This document shows positions 11,967-22,594 of a stretch of DNA of 64,000 nt, one piece after another. Source of the DNA: Sphagnum compactum (lineage: Eukaryota > Bryophyta > Sphagnopsida > Sphagnales); the NCBI GenBank assembly GCA_965153455.1, contig OZ234497.1, positions 7,688,001 to 7,752,000 on the forward strand, in the 5' to 3' direction. The first letter of the stretch is position 1; every line of letters starts with the position of its first letter. The translations under genes were made by a program, and so were the position numbers. A model generated the notes under the pieces. The model worked only from the letters and a program-made list of their open reading frames with translations, was not told where the DNA came from and did not search any database.

Positions 11967-13496
11967 CCAGCTACACCAGAGACTGCAGCCAAGGTTGAAT
12001 ACCCTGAGAACATCAACTTCAGAAACATGGCCTACTTCATGATGGCTCCTACTCTATGTTACCAGGTAAGGTAAACCTGTGTCTTCCAGAGTTTCAAGGG
12101 GCACTGTGCAAGCTGTAGTATATTGCATTCTCCTACTCATACAAGTCTACACTGTTGGGTTCTGGCTGCTGGTTTCAGACTCCTAAAGGTTATTGTAGAA
12201 ACTTATTGATCTGAACTGGTTTAAATGCTTCCAACTTCTGGTGCATCTTTGCCGACTTTGATTTGTATCATATTGGATGTATGAGGGTTCCTTTTAAGCA
12301 GCTGCTAATGCCATTAGACTAGATGTGCCTGTGTCCTTTTATTTTGTTTTGCATTATATTCTGGTCTTCTTTTGTGTGAAACTCATGTTTGTGAAGGAAA
12401 CATTTTCCATCATACAAACTGTCCTGTGGTTTGCAGTTAAGCTATCCCAGGTCCAATACAGTTCGAAAGGGATGGGTGCTGCGGCAAATAGGGAAGCTAC
12501 TTGTGTTTGTGGGGCTCATGGGCTTCATCACTGAGCAGGTATACAATTATCCAATATTCACTTGATGTCTTTCTTTTATGCAATTGGTGGGGTTCACAAA
12601 CCTGTGCACTGGCAAGTAACAAAACTTTTTATCATCAAATGTACATTCAACATCTGGATCTGCTTTACAGTCCTATTTGCCATCTCATTATGTTCCAGTC
12701 ACTGGAGTTCCTCTATCTCTGTCCTATCTCCAAGTTGCATAACACAGGTCTGTTGGCTTTTTGGCATTGTGGCAGTACATTAATCCAACAATCAAGAACT
12801 CCCAGCACCCTCTTAAGGGCAACCCTTTGTATGCATTAGAAAGAGTTTTGAAGCTTTCCATTCCAACTCTCTACGTTTGGCTCTGCTTTTTCTACTGCTT
12901 TTTCTACTGCTTCTTTCACTTGTGGTAAGCATGTAAAGTCAATTTTATCTTTCTCTTACGCTTGAAGCTGCTTATGTCTCTCATATTTCTAGTTAGCTTT
13001 GTGTCTCCTTGTTTATTTTCTTTCCCTTTCCTCTGCATATTTCTTGGGTACCTTGCATGAAATTGTTGTGAAGTATACTCCCATTCATGTACTCATGGTT
13101 TCATGAAAATTTCCATAGCAGCCAAGAGTTGGCTGCAATGTCCAGTTCTCTCCCACATGATGATTTTGATTCTGTACCTGAATCTCTTGCTTATCTTTTT
13201 GAAAGGAATATGCTATTAGCTTTCCTGACCGAACCTGTTCTCCACAGATGTAGCTGGTACCTCCATCTGTGAAGAAAATAGTCAGCTATGTGTAGTATCC
13301 TCTGCTGGATTGAAGACCTGTCAGGAGGAATAGAAGAATGTGGTTAGAGAGTGAAATATGTTTTGTTAATGCCATCCATCTATGTTGCCAAACTAGAATA
13401 CTGTTCCTTTGCAGGTTGAACATTGTAGCAGAGCTGATGTGTTTTGGAGACAGGGAGTTCTATAAGGACTGGTGGAATGCAAAGATAGTTGAGGAG
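11967..13496 (+). pseudogene. DGAT1: DGAT1 fragment: four internal exons
   Basis: Four exons of acyl-CoA:diacylglycerol acyltransferase 1, the MBOAT-family ER membrane enzyme making triacylglycerol. Exons: 11,967-12,065 (contains AYFMMAPTLCYQ), 12,437-12,538 (SYPRSNTVRKGW), 12,776-12,924 (HPLKGNPLYALERVLKLS) and 13,415-13,496 ([14 protein letters not shown], the conserved DGAT1/ACAT FYxDWWN signature). All borders are GT-AG and phases fit (0/0, 0/0, 0/2, 2/0), giving 144 uninterrupted residues. The N-terminal half and the C-terminal part that carries the MBOAT histidine (the WNMPVHKW block onward) were not found in flanking DNA, so the enzyme cannot be complete here. Exon 3 has a 12-bp tandem duplication that adds four residues to the hydrophobic CFFYCFF stretch. 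The lack of frame damage suggests a recent copy or break, or that the missing exons lie outside the window. Confidence 0.9.
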
Positions 13497-13685
13497 GTGG
13501 ACTTTCGTGTTCATTTTTGCTCTTGTTCTCTAGCCAGTTGCTATTATTTGTGACTTTATATTTCATGTTCCTTGTAAATCAGTTGAAGATTGAGCTCGCA
13601 ACATCAACGTCCTGCTCCTCCTTCAGATACATCAGAAGGAGCAGCCGAGAGTCTTGAGAAAGTCCGGGAGGCCACCGCCTCTGAG

Positions 13686-14216
13686 ATGTCAGAGAGAGCA
13701 TTGGAGGAGGAAAGGAGGCTGTCTGTGTTGGAGTATGTGTGGAAACTAGAAGAGGAGTTGCATCAGCAGGCAGGAAGACGACCTGCAGCCACCCCTGCCC
13801 CTACTACTGGTGGCAGATCTAAAAGCGTGGGAGTGTCAAGATCTAAAACCCAAAGTCCAGTTGAGAGAACAATGAGCTCAGAAGAGACAGCCACAAACGC
13901 AGCAGCAACTATGATGTGTGCAATCACTGACAATGATCAATTGTGGCAAAGACTTTATGAAGATGGGAAGACTACCAATGAAAGACACTTGGATGCATTC
14001 TCTTCTGAGGAGCAAGATGGCAATGTTACCAGTCATATCCAACATACTCTTCGTGTTGATGAAGGCAGAAACAAAGAAAGACAGCAAGAGGCTGGCACAT
14101 CTATGCTTAGTGGTGAGGAAACATTGGACAATGTAGTGATGAGGTACTCTTTGAGCCTGATATCTATGAGGTACAGGAACCAGCTTATGAGCCACAGGGA
14201 GTTGCAGGAGACTTAA
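13686..14216 (+). CDS. Orphan open reading frame, unknown
   Basis: A 176-codon frame from the first in-frame ATG; it stays open upstream to about 13,590. The first third is Glu/Arg-rich and helix-forming (ALEEERRLSVLEYVWKLEEE), the middle is Pro/Thr/Ser-rich, and the rest is polar. No signal peptide, membrane segment or known motif is seen. It follows the DGAT1 fragment on the same strand. It could be part of a transposon gag-like protein, another captured gene fragment, or chance; the long uninterrupted frame and non-repetitive composition make chance less likely. Confidence 0.35.
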   Translation: MSERALEEERRLSVLEYVWKLEEELHQQAGRRPAATPAPTTGGRSKSVGVSRSKTQSPVERTMSSEETATNAAATMMCAITDNDQLWQRLYEDGKTTNERHLDAFSSEEQDGNVTSHIQHTLRVDEGRNKERQQEAGTSMLSGEETLDNVVMRYSLSLISMRYRNQLMSHRELQET

Positions 14217-14396
14217 GTGGGCGAAGGCATGTGAATTGAGATAGATTAGGAAAACCCGACCTTCTGTTCTCTCTAGATGAGGATATAAGAGATAGGAATG
14301 AAATGGAATATGTGAGTGATGACTTTACAGTGCCACTGTAATAAATCTAACAGTTGTTGTGCTGCCATGTGGCATACTATAAACGGTATGATGAAA

Positions 14397-14423
14397 ACCC
14401 TAAACCCTTACCCTAACCCTAAC
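14397..14423. repeat. Degenerate interstitial telomere repeat
   Basis: About 27 bp reading CCCTAAACCCTTACCCTAAC then CCTAAC: CCCTAAA/CCCTAA-type telomere units with small changes. A shorter similar stretch (AACCCTATAACTCTAACCC) lies near 14,530. Confidence 0.7.
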
Positions 14424-14439
14424 AGTGGGACCATGTGAC

Positions 14440-14960
14440 ACATGGCGATTCAAACTCTCAAAATATTAGTTGCATTTGCAACTACATTGTGCGGTCACTA
14501 GGTTGCCACATGGCATGATCCTGATAATTAAACCCTATAACTCTAACCCTAATCTGTGCCACGTGTACAATGACATAGCATGGTTGATCAAGCCTTAAAC
14601 CCAACACGTGTCCGCACCTCAACGGCTACGACTTGGACAGTCTAGATTAATCAAAGTAATTCTTAAAATTAAATATTTAATTACAAAATAAAAGTACATG
14701 TGTTCGCATACGATTGGGTTAACTAATTAACATGTAATGCAGTGTGAACGCAACCCCTATAGTTGCATGCAGTCGCACTTACAATTGCTAGTATAGAGTA
14801 TGGGTGGATGAAACCATATAACCCAACCGTATATACATGTCATATACGGACTGTCGGATGCAATTGCAATTTTGATGAAACTTGTCTTAGGCAACTGGGC
14901 GAATTTCCAGTTGCAAGTGTCGCTTGCAACTGAAAACCAGTTGCATAAGACAGTATTAGG
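14440..14960. repeat. Second TGCAACT/AGTTGCA-rich patch
   Basis: At least six TGCAACT or AGTTGCA heptamers, in both orientations (for example TAGTTGCATTTGCAACTAC), in about 500 bp of otherwise anonymous DNA. No gene is seen from 14,217 to 15,103. Confidence 0.5.
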
Positions 14961-15103
14961 TGAAGTATCATTTGGTTATGTTAAAACTAGTTTATTTTTG
15001 ACCATTGGTCCAATCTCCCTCTCTGGTCAACCAATACCATACCAGTGAGGTCATTTGGCATTGCAAAACCATTGACTGGAGACAATGCATTTTCTGGTAT
15101 CTA

Positions 15104-15140
15104 CTAGTTTGAACCCCGTGCCTAATGCACAGGTTTGTGT
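15104..15140 (-). mobile_element. Helitron 3' terminus (hairpin + CTAG)
   Basis: Read on the minus strand: a stem CCTGTGC (15,133-15,127), a 5-nt loop, GCACGGG (15,121-15,115; seven pairs with one G-T wobble), a 7-nt spacer, then CTAG (15,107-15,104) followed by T. This is the classic Helitron 3' end (short hairpin close to CTRR, inserted before T). It lies about 70 bp after the helicase stop codon, as expected for an autonomous element. Confidence 0.82.
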
Positions 15141-15178
15141 GCATTTGACAGTACATATTACAAAATTACAATTACAAA

Positions 15179-15620
15179 CTACATTTCCAAAACCTCTCTA
15201 TATACGACATTTCGCATGTATCTATGGGGACCCTGGCCATTGAAAATCTTGATGTTTGCACTACTTGTGAGTTGTGAAATAGCAACATACAGCTGAAGGA
15301 ATAGACCGGAGACGGCAAATATACCCAAACGTTGTTGAAAATCTGACCTTGACTCTTGTTGATTGTGATCGCAAATGCCACTCGAACTGGAAATTGACGA
15401 CGACACAAAACAAATGGCCAATTAGTCCCAGAGGGGAACATGATGATGCGAGGTATGAACACACGTTTGTCGACATTGTTTCCTGTGATGATTTCCGCTT
15501 CAATGACACGTTGACCAAATCTTTTGACAATCAACCTCGTAGCATAGCACAATCCTATTGATTGATTGCGATTACGCAACAAAAGGATTGGCACACCCAC
15601 TTTGAGTTCCAGCTTAATTC
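15179..15620 (-). pseudogene. Helitron helicase C-terminal fragment
   Basis: C-terminal helicase part of a Helitron protein. It begins at about KLELKVGVPILLLRN, continues through NQSIGLCYATRLIV and IEAEIITG, and contains the conserved late helicase motif RRQFPVRVAFAITINKSQGQ. A frameshift after this motif moves the homology to another frame (QLYVAIS then RNVVYREVLEM) and a stop at 15,181-15,179, the usual end for these proteins. There is no Rep domain or Walker motif on this strand upstream. Together with the + strand copy ending at 5,629 it makes up one helicase without overlap, so it is best seen as the displaced end of that element. Confidence 0.9.
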
Positions 15621-15704
15621 CAACTTGTGAAACCTATTAATAGCATCTTCTAAATTCTTGGGGAAACAAGTGGGCAACCATCTTGCCACCAATAAGTAAC
15701 CCAG

Positions 15705-16515
15705 GTTGATATGGGGGTATTAGCCCACGTTGAAAATGGTGATGAACAGTTTTGGGAATAGAAATTTCATGCAGCCAATGGGAAGGCTTAGCATGCATTG
15801 AAAGTGCCTTGATTTTTTTTTTAAAAAGTTTTGGGTGGGGATGGGGGAGGGTTTTTTTTCATTTTTCCTTTGTTCCCAATATGTTCCCTTCAAGTTCCCA
15901 ATGGGTTCCCATCAGGTTCCCTAAGTTCCCAATGTGTCCCCAAGGATGTTCCCAATATCACCTCATTTTATTGTCAAATGTTTTGCCCAAAGTCCTCCCC
16001 TTCTCACCTATAGACCTATATAGGTGGGCCAGGGGGAGAGGCACTTCATCTTTCCATAGAATCTTCTATTTTGGGGGAGCCTCCATAGTTTCAACTTTTT
16101 TTTGCCATGGGCCAATCAAAGTAACACCACAAAAATCCAATGAAAGATCAATGGCCAAAACCATCACAGGGGAGCCAAAAAGGGAAAGCCAAAAAAAGGC
16201 CAAAAGACAAACAGCCCGCAGGCACCAAAAAAAGGGAGAGAGCTAGTCCCTCTCAAAAGAACTAACTGCAAAAAAAAAAAGTTGGACTTGTGAGATGACC
16301 CCGACTAATTAATATGAAACATAAATTTCATGTACCCTAGTTTGATATGGGGGTATTAGTCGATGTTGAAACTCGTGAAGAACAGTTTTGGGAATAGAAA
16401 TTTCATGCAGCCAATTGGAAGGCTCAGCATCCACTCATTGCAAAAAAAAAAAGTTGGATTTGTGAGGTACCCCCAACTAATTAATATGAATCTGAATAAG
16501 TACCTCAGTTTAGGT
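15705..16515. repeat. Partial copies of a roughly 175-bp repeat, split by inserted DNA
   Basis: The segment 15,705-15,801 (GATATGGGGGTATTAG ... TTTTGGGAATAGAAATTTCA) recurs at 16,341-16,437. The A-run/AGTTGGA segment at 16,264-16,320 recurs at 16,437-16,495, and both are followed by a related TACC-TAG/CAG-TTT stretch. This points to a tandem unit of about 175 bp. The intervening 15,803-16,262 contains degenerate GTTCCCAAT repeats (about 15,870-15,958). I see no gene from 15,621 to 17,255. Confidence 0.65.
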
Positions 16516-17255
16516 AGGGTGTTCTTAGGAAGGGCAATGAAGAGAAAGATGAGTGTGAGGAATTTTTCCCAAAAAAAGGTCCTAAGGAGAAAGATAGAGT
16601 CAAGGATGTAAATGAGTTGAATTTGGGCTGCTTGATTTTACACATTCAATCAGAGTGTGCAAGTGTGCAAACATGTACAATCAACCAAAAGTTTACACAA
16701 CCATAGAAATGTGAATATTATATTATTTGAGCTCGGCACTGTTGCGTACTACCAGTGATGATCAACTATTTTAAGTTTTTTTATGTTTTCATATATTTTT
16801 GTTAATGTCAAATTTAATTTAAATTTATATGCATTTCATATGAAAAAACACATTTTAATTTGTTTTTTATATCCATGTTGGTGGATAAGAAAATAGAGTG
16901 AGGTAAAGTTATAAAATGGAGGTAATTATTAAGAAAGGTGCAAGATAATTATTAACAAAGTTAATAAGAAAAATAAATAGTTATTAAAAATAAAATAAAA
17001 TAAAATAGTTAGGCTTGAAAATGAGGTTGTTATTTCTGAAATTGTCTTTGAAATGGTCCACGGACGACCATCCGAAAAATTCCAAAAAATCCCCCATATA
17101 CCAGTTTCCATTACTGGTCACTGAAATTTCACCCTCTTAGGTTGTTCTTTTGTCTTCTTGGAAGTGGGCCCTTCCATTTTGTTCCTTGTGTTCCCCCTTT
17201 TTTTTTTGGGTTCTCTGGTTTATTTATGATTGGCAGGGTTTCATTAATTTGAAGG

Positions 17256-17990
17256 TACTTACTTACTTACAATTTAGCGTCATTAAGTGGGCCAAACAGC
17301 GCCCGGGCTAGAAAGCCCACTTGACGTTAAGTCTGATGAAGCAATTCAGATCTAACCGTCTGACATTGCACTAAGAATCTAGCAAGGATGCCTTGCTGCT
17401 GACAGCTCATCAATTCAGCCAAAGGTGTGATGGCAGTTAGTGGCAATGAACCTCTAAACCTCTCTCGAACACTTTGATAGGCAGGGCAAACCAACAAGAA
17501 GTGGTCCTCATCCTCAACCGCACCCAAGTTGCACAATTTGCAGTAATGCTGCTACACCGGCACCTTCACTGGCTTGACTTGCCTTCCTAGCTCAATCTGT
17601 AGCTTGTGATTGCACAACGAAAACGTGCCAAGCTTCTCCTAAGCTGTGCATTGTCTACCCTGGAGAGGTATTCTTTGTACCCATACTGTGCTGAGCTATT
17701 CAACCCCAGATAGGCTCTCACCCTGCTGGAGTCAGCTACAGCCACTTGATGGTGTACAATGTATTGCCTTTCAGTCAACTGCTTGAGGCGAGCACATGGT
17801 GGCAGCTGATCGCTATCGATGCACAAATTGTACGTCAACAGTCGTTCATCTACTTGTCCTAGCCAACAAGCAGGCAATCGGCTCTTTCTACCCACAGCAC
17901 TCTGATTCCCGAGTAAGACTTTTCGCCTGGCTGCAAGCAATTGTAGCTGTACAACATAAGCTAACCTTAGAGCAGGTCCACTCTAGTTCC
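17256..17990 (-). mobile_element. 5'-truncated non-LTR retrotransposon (LINE), 3' end
   Basis: On the minus strand, frames at about 17,940-17,590 and 17,570-17,327 give the C-terminal region of a LINE reverse transcriptase protein: a KEYLSRVDNAQLRRSLARFR segment, then a zinc knuckle CKLCN ... EDEDHFLLVC (CX2C...HX4C). A one-base shift near 17,590 and an in-frame TAG near 17,550 show it is dead. The 3' UTR holds an inverted repeat (AAGTGGGC at 17,285-17,292 against GCCCACTT at 17,315-17,322, extendable through GTCA/TGAC). It ends in a short tail of GTAA units (17,270-17,256). Such microsatellite tails and upstream hairpins are typical of several LINE clades. The polymerase and endonuclease parts are absent, as in a 5'-truncated insertion. 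No clear target duplication was found. Confidence 0.8.
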
Positions 17991-18189
17991 CTATTTTGAC
18001 CTTTATTGTTGTTTATCACATTCAATAAAGTTATTGGCAAAGAAGAAAATGAGGAGAACCTTGGGTTTTGAGTGAAATTTGAGGACAGTCAAAATGTAAG
18101 GAAAATAAAAGAGAATGAAACTTTGATTTCTTTTCAACTCAAGATTATTTCAGTTTCCTTCTATTTCATGTGTGTTGCATGTGCCTACA

Positions 18190-18940
18190 TGTTTAGCATC
18201 TACTTGGGGGCCTATCTAGGATATGGGATACCTAAGGAGACTATACAGTGCCTACCTAAATTGTCTAAAAATTTACATATGTCATGGAGTACCTAAGGTT
18301 TAGATAGAGGGTTACCTAGGGAGGTACCTAAGAACTTATGTAAGTTATGGGGTATCTAAAAGATGTTTAACAGGTTAAATAGGACCTACCTAAAGGGCTA
18401 CCTAAAATCTATTTTGGGAGACATCTAGGCACCTACTTAAGTTATGGGATATTTGAAGGTTACTTAGCTGGTTAGGTAGAATTTACTTGTGCTGGGCTAG
18501 TTAGAGATTTATTAAGTTAAGGGATACCTAAAAATTATTTAGGAGACTAAGTAAGACTAATTCATAATGTTACATGAGGCTTACATAGGGGGGCTACTTA
18601 GGGACTATTTAAGAAGCTACATAAGGTTGATTCATGATTCTTGTGTAAACTCTATGTACTTCCTTAAATAACCTTTAATTGTCCCTTAACTTAGATAGGT
18701 CCTTAGGTAATCCCTATTTATATTTTAAACATAGACTCCATGTAACTCCCTATGTAAACTTTTGATAACCCTTATCTTAGATAGATCTTTAGTTAGTCCC
18801 TATGTAATATCCTAAATATAGACTTTATGTAACTCTCTAGGTGAGCTTTTGATAACCCGTAAGTTAGGTAGGCCTTTAAATGATTTCTAACTAATTCTTT
18901 AGTAGACCTTTAGGATATTTAGGTAGCCTTCTCTTAATCT
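18190..18940. repeat. Inverted array of a degenerate CCTA-rich, roughly 87-bp repeat
   Basis: The right half (18,644-18,930) has three tandem units of about 87 bp, seen from the recurring block (A)TAGACTccATGTAACTCcCT at about 18,644, 18,731 and 18,818. The left half (18,190-18,640) carries the same unit in the opposite orientation: TTAAGGGATACCTAAAAATT is the complement style of the right-hand CCTTTAATTGTCCCTTAA. The array thus forms a large imperfect foldback centred near 18,640. No coding content. Confidence 0.65.
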
Positions 18941-21103
18941 GCACTATAATGGCCTGTGCCCTTGGTTGAAGTGTGAACCCATTACAAAATAGAGGAACTC
19001 AACATGTGGACACTGTTTTGTAATGTATGTATCCAGTTTTTGAACAGCCAAATATGAAAGGAAGTCATGCTTGAATTGAATGGTAAGCCTTCAAGTGTTG
19101 TCACAATCTCAACTGATTTTTCCTTCTAAAACCTGGTGTTTTTGGAATTTATTTGAATTTTCAGCAACAGAAATCACTTAAAAATCAATATCTCCCACAT
19201 TCTGAATCCAAATCTTACCAAATAAATTCCATTAAATCCTGCTCATCAAGATCTTTCCAACAACACAAAAGGCACATTCTAATTCCTCTGAAATTTTCAG
19301 GTACGATTTAATTTTATTTTCAGTGAAGAAATCATTCAATATTTAAGAACTTTTGGATCACAAGTCCAAACGCCAATGCACCCCTCCTCCTTGAGAGCTT
19401 TCCAAAGAGAGCAAGAACGTGATCTGAAGCACCCCAGTTCGGAGGATCTCATAAGTACAAACAAAACAAACAAACTACCTTCGTCCATAGATAACTTAAG
19501 TAGATAGAAGTTTAGTTTTTGAAAAATTATGATGATCACTTTAGAGAGTTCATCTTAATTTTGAGGAGTGACCCTCACTTTGGTAAACTTTATGGATAAC
19601 TAAAAGAAAAGTGGAATGACTAAGTAGAATGCTCAGACCAAAGTCAGGCTCAATAAGAATTACTTTTATAACTTCATTTGTCAATTGTTTCCCACCTGAT
19701 CTAGAACTCTGCAAGATTGGACAATGTTAAGTGAAAAGCTATTTAAATGCCACATTATGAGCCAATCATTATGGCTAGTCAATTAGAAGCAGTCTTATTT
19801 TAGGCATTGTGAATACATGCAAATATGCACGTCCAGGTCTTCTTGTTTTTTTTTTCAATATCCAGTAAGGCAAGGTCATTGGATATATATACATATATAC
19901 ATATCACACAGAATATCAAATAACCTCATTTTGAAGACTCACCTACTATAAATTTGTATCTGTAAACGATACCCTGCTTATCAATTTCTTCAACTAATAT
20001 TTCTGAAAATTCTTATTTATTATGTCTAAGGGTTGAATATTTTTCAAATATTCAGAGTGAGAACCTCCAAATATCCACCCATTGTGCAAAAGGATTGGTT
20101 ATGTTAAATATCCTAGCCAAGAACCACCTAGAATGATGTCAAGGTAAGTTTTAAGATTAAAATAATCTTATGTTAATTTTTTTGTATCACTAATTTTTTT
20201 GTGGCATGTTGATAAGTGTTCCAAGCTTTATGTCATCACTCAATACTCAAATTATATGTTACATGAATATATAACCAGATGGAAAACATGATTATTGACA
20301 ATAGTAGAAACCTTTAATAATGCATATCCTCAAGTTCTCAACATGTCCGTCTACACGATATTGCGATTGAAGATGTGCAAATTTAGAAGAAGACACTTGA
20401 TTTTTATCCTCGAAATGATGCAACTTTAAAATAGTCATTGAAACTGCTAGACTGAACATCGAGAAATCAACATGAACTAGTGCACCTGGGCATAATAAAC
20501 TGGTACCCTGATTGTCAAGAAATCAATATGTACCAATCAACCTAGATTTAATGATTTCCTAGGTTTAGGGTGTCACAATTCTTACATTTACCTGGACTTT
20601 TTTACTCTGCCTTTTGTTTCACATATTACAGGCTAATCTTATGGTCCCCTGTCTACTATGCGAATATGAATTATACATTCAGTAAGAGAAAATATGAAAC
20701 ATTCTAATCGACTTGAACCTAACATTGATAATCAAGTGGTGAAGGGAAAGTGGGTCTAGGTTTTAAAGATATCCAACTCAAATGAAACACATGTCTACAT
20801 GTGTAAATACAGGTAGGATATCATAATTTTAAAAGTGATGCTAAACCGAACTCAGCTTTGAAATGTTTACAACCTTAATGCCAAGGATGTATGGTCCCTA
20901 CTCCCTACCAACTTCTCCTTCTAAAATGTTACATGGTAGGTCCATTTTCAATACCCTGCCCTGGACTCAGCTGTTACAACTTGGGGGCAAAAGTTGTTCT
21001 CAGGCTAGAACACTCAAGCTATACTGCCCCTTACTGCCATGCCCTCACATAACATACCTATGAATTCTAGTTTCATAGTTTAGGGTCTTTCACAACTCTT
21101 TTC
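18941..21103. other. No recognisable gene
   Basis: AT-rich DNA with TA microsatellite stretches (near 19,885) and scattered short frames. Nothing on either strand resembles a known protein or RNA gene. Confidence 0.5.
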
Positions 21104-21410
21104 ATTCCAATTCACAAGCAAAGCAGATTCTAGTCCCTGGAAAAGTGGGAGAGGTGATGATTATTGTCTTCCAGACCCCATTTTGTTCCCAGTCACAAGC
21201 AAAGTAGATTATAGTTCTCTGGAATAGTTGGGGAGGGTGGTGTTTGGTAGTAGACCCCATTTAGTTCCCAGTCACAGGCAAAGCAGATTCTAGTGCACTG
21301 GAAAAGTGGGGGAGGGTGGTGTTTGGTAGTTTAGCATCTTTCAGACCCCTGTTTGTTCCCATTCACAAGCAAAGCAGATTCTCATGCCCTGGAAAAGTGG
21401 GGGGTGCAGA
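21104..21410. repeat. Four-unit tandem repeat (79-91 bp period)
   Basis: Units begin near 21,104, 21,185, 21,264 and 21,355. Each contains GTTCCCAGTCACAAGCAAAG, CAGATTCTAGT and CTGGAAAAGTGGGGGAGGG with 10-20% differences. Non-coding. Confidence 0.85.
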
Positions 21411-22594
21411 ATTTGAATGGTTTAGGTGAGGCATGGAACATGGGGTCTACAATACTGGAATAGCAAGAGTGTGGTAGTGAAAGACTTTCATTTTTCTTCC
21501 CATGGCTGGTGTTTCTACCTACTTCTTTTGCTTCCAATTTTGATTCTCGGCAGCATTAGCAGATTTCGTTCCACACGTAAATTCCATGCATAGCTTCTGG
21601 AGATGCAAGAAAAATATTCTTCTTTCTTTCTTATTTTCATTGGATTGATTTATTGGCCCTGCCTTGTAAGGCAAGGATATTGTGTTGAGAATCATTATAG
21701 AGTATAGTAGCTTCAAGGGATTTTGCCCCCTAGAAACTAGGTGAGATGATTCATCCTAATTTAGTTGCAAGAAGATTCATTCTACAACCTCCCCAAATGT
21801 GCACTCAAGTCAACTGACTTTGCCACCAATCCATAACCTACAAAACTAGATATGAAAATATTTTTTTCAAAAATGATTATGGCATCCATCATATGTGAAA
21901 ATTCATGTAATTCTTTTAAAATGTGACAATGTGATTGAAAACGTTCAAATAGACATGTCATGACGAGTCTTCTTTTTTTGGTTTGAAATTTTGCACAAAT
22001 GTGAAGAATAAATACGAAAAGAGAATATTCAATCACTTTTTTTTGTTGAAAAAAAGTCATTAGAGTTACAAAAAATTGAAAACCATGCTGCACATTTTCC
22101 TATTGGTTTTGGTTTGGTAATAAAAATTTAACTGTTTAAATAGGTTCCTAGAACAAGTCATCATTTAAGGTGAGGTCCCTTTTGAGTTCCTCATAACTAA
22201 TGTGATGTTAAACATGAAAAAAAAATCATGGAATTTTTTCTTGTACGACAACATGATGTACATTAAAGTGGATTTATTTTCTATTTTTTCTCTACCTATG
22301 ACCAATTTATCATAAATATAAATTGTCAATGTTAAATTAATGGCAGGGCCATTCGGTATAACACATCTTGTTTGGTTTGCTAGCTTAACAAGACAATGCC
22401 TGAACAAAAGCCTCTAAGGAGGAGTTTTTGGTCAGTTAGTTGATTGATGGTAGAACAAATCCCAAGTTTATAATTGGGTTTTGCATTGTGGCATTCCCTA
22501 ATCCTCATCTACTGCTTTTGGTCTTTTGGTGCAGGATTTAGTGGAGAAGAAAAGGGTGGTGGTGGAACTCTGGGTGGTGAGTCGGGGTGTGGAC

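Noticed and set aside
15752-16246. 164-codon + frame with Pro/Phe-rich then Lys-rich parts
   Set aside because: Covers degenerate GTTCCCAAT repeats and A-rich DNA; parts are duplicated non-coding repeat; no family match.
17256-17995. Target-site duplication for the LINE
   Set aside because: Flanks share only a loose TCAAA-type match, no better than chance.
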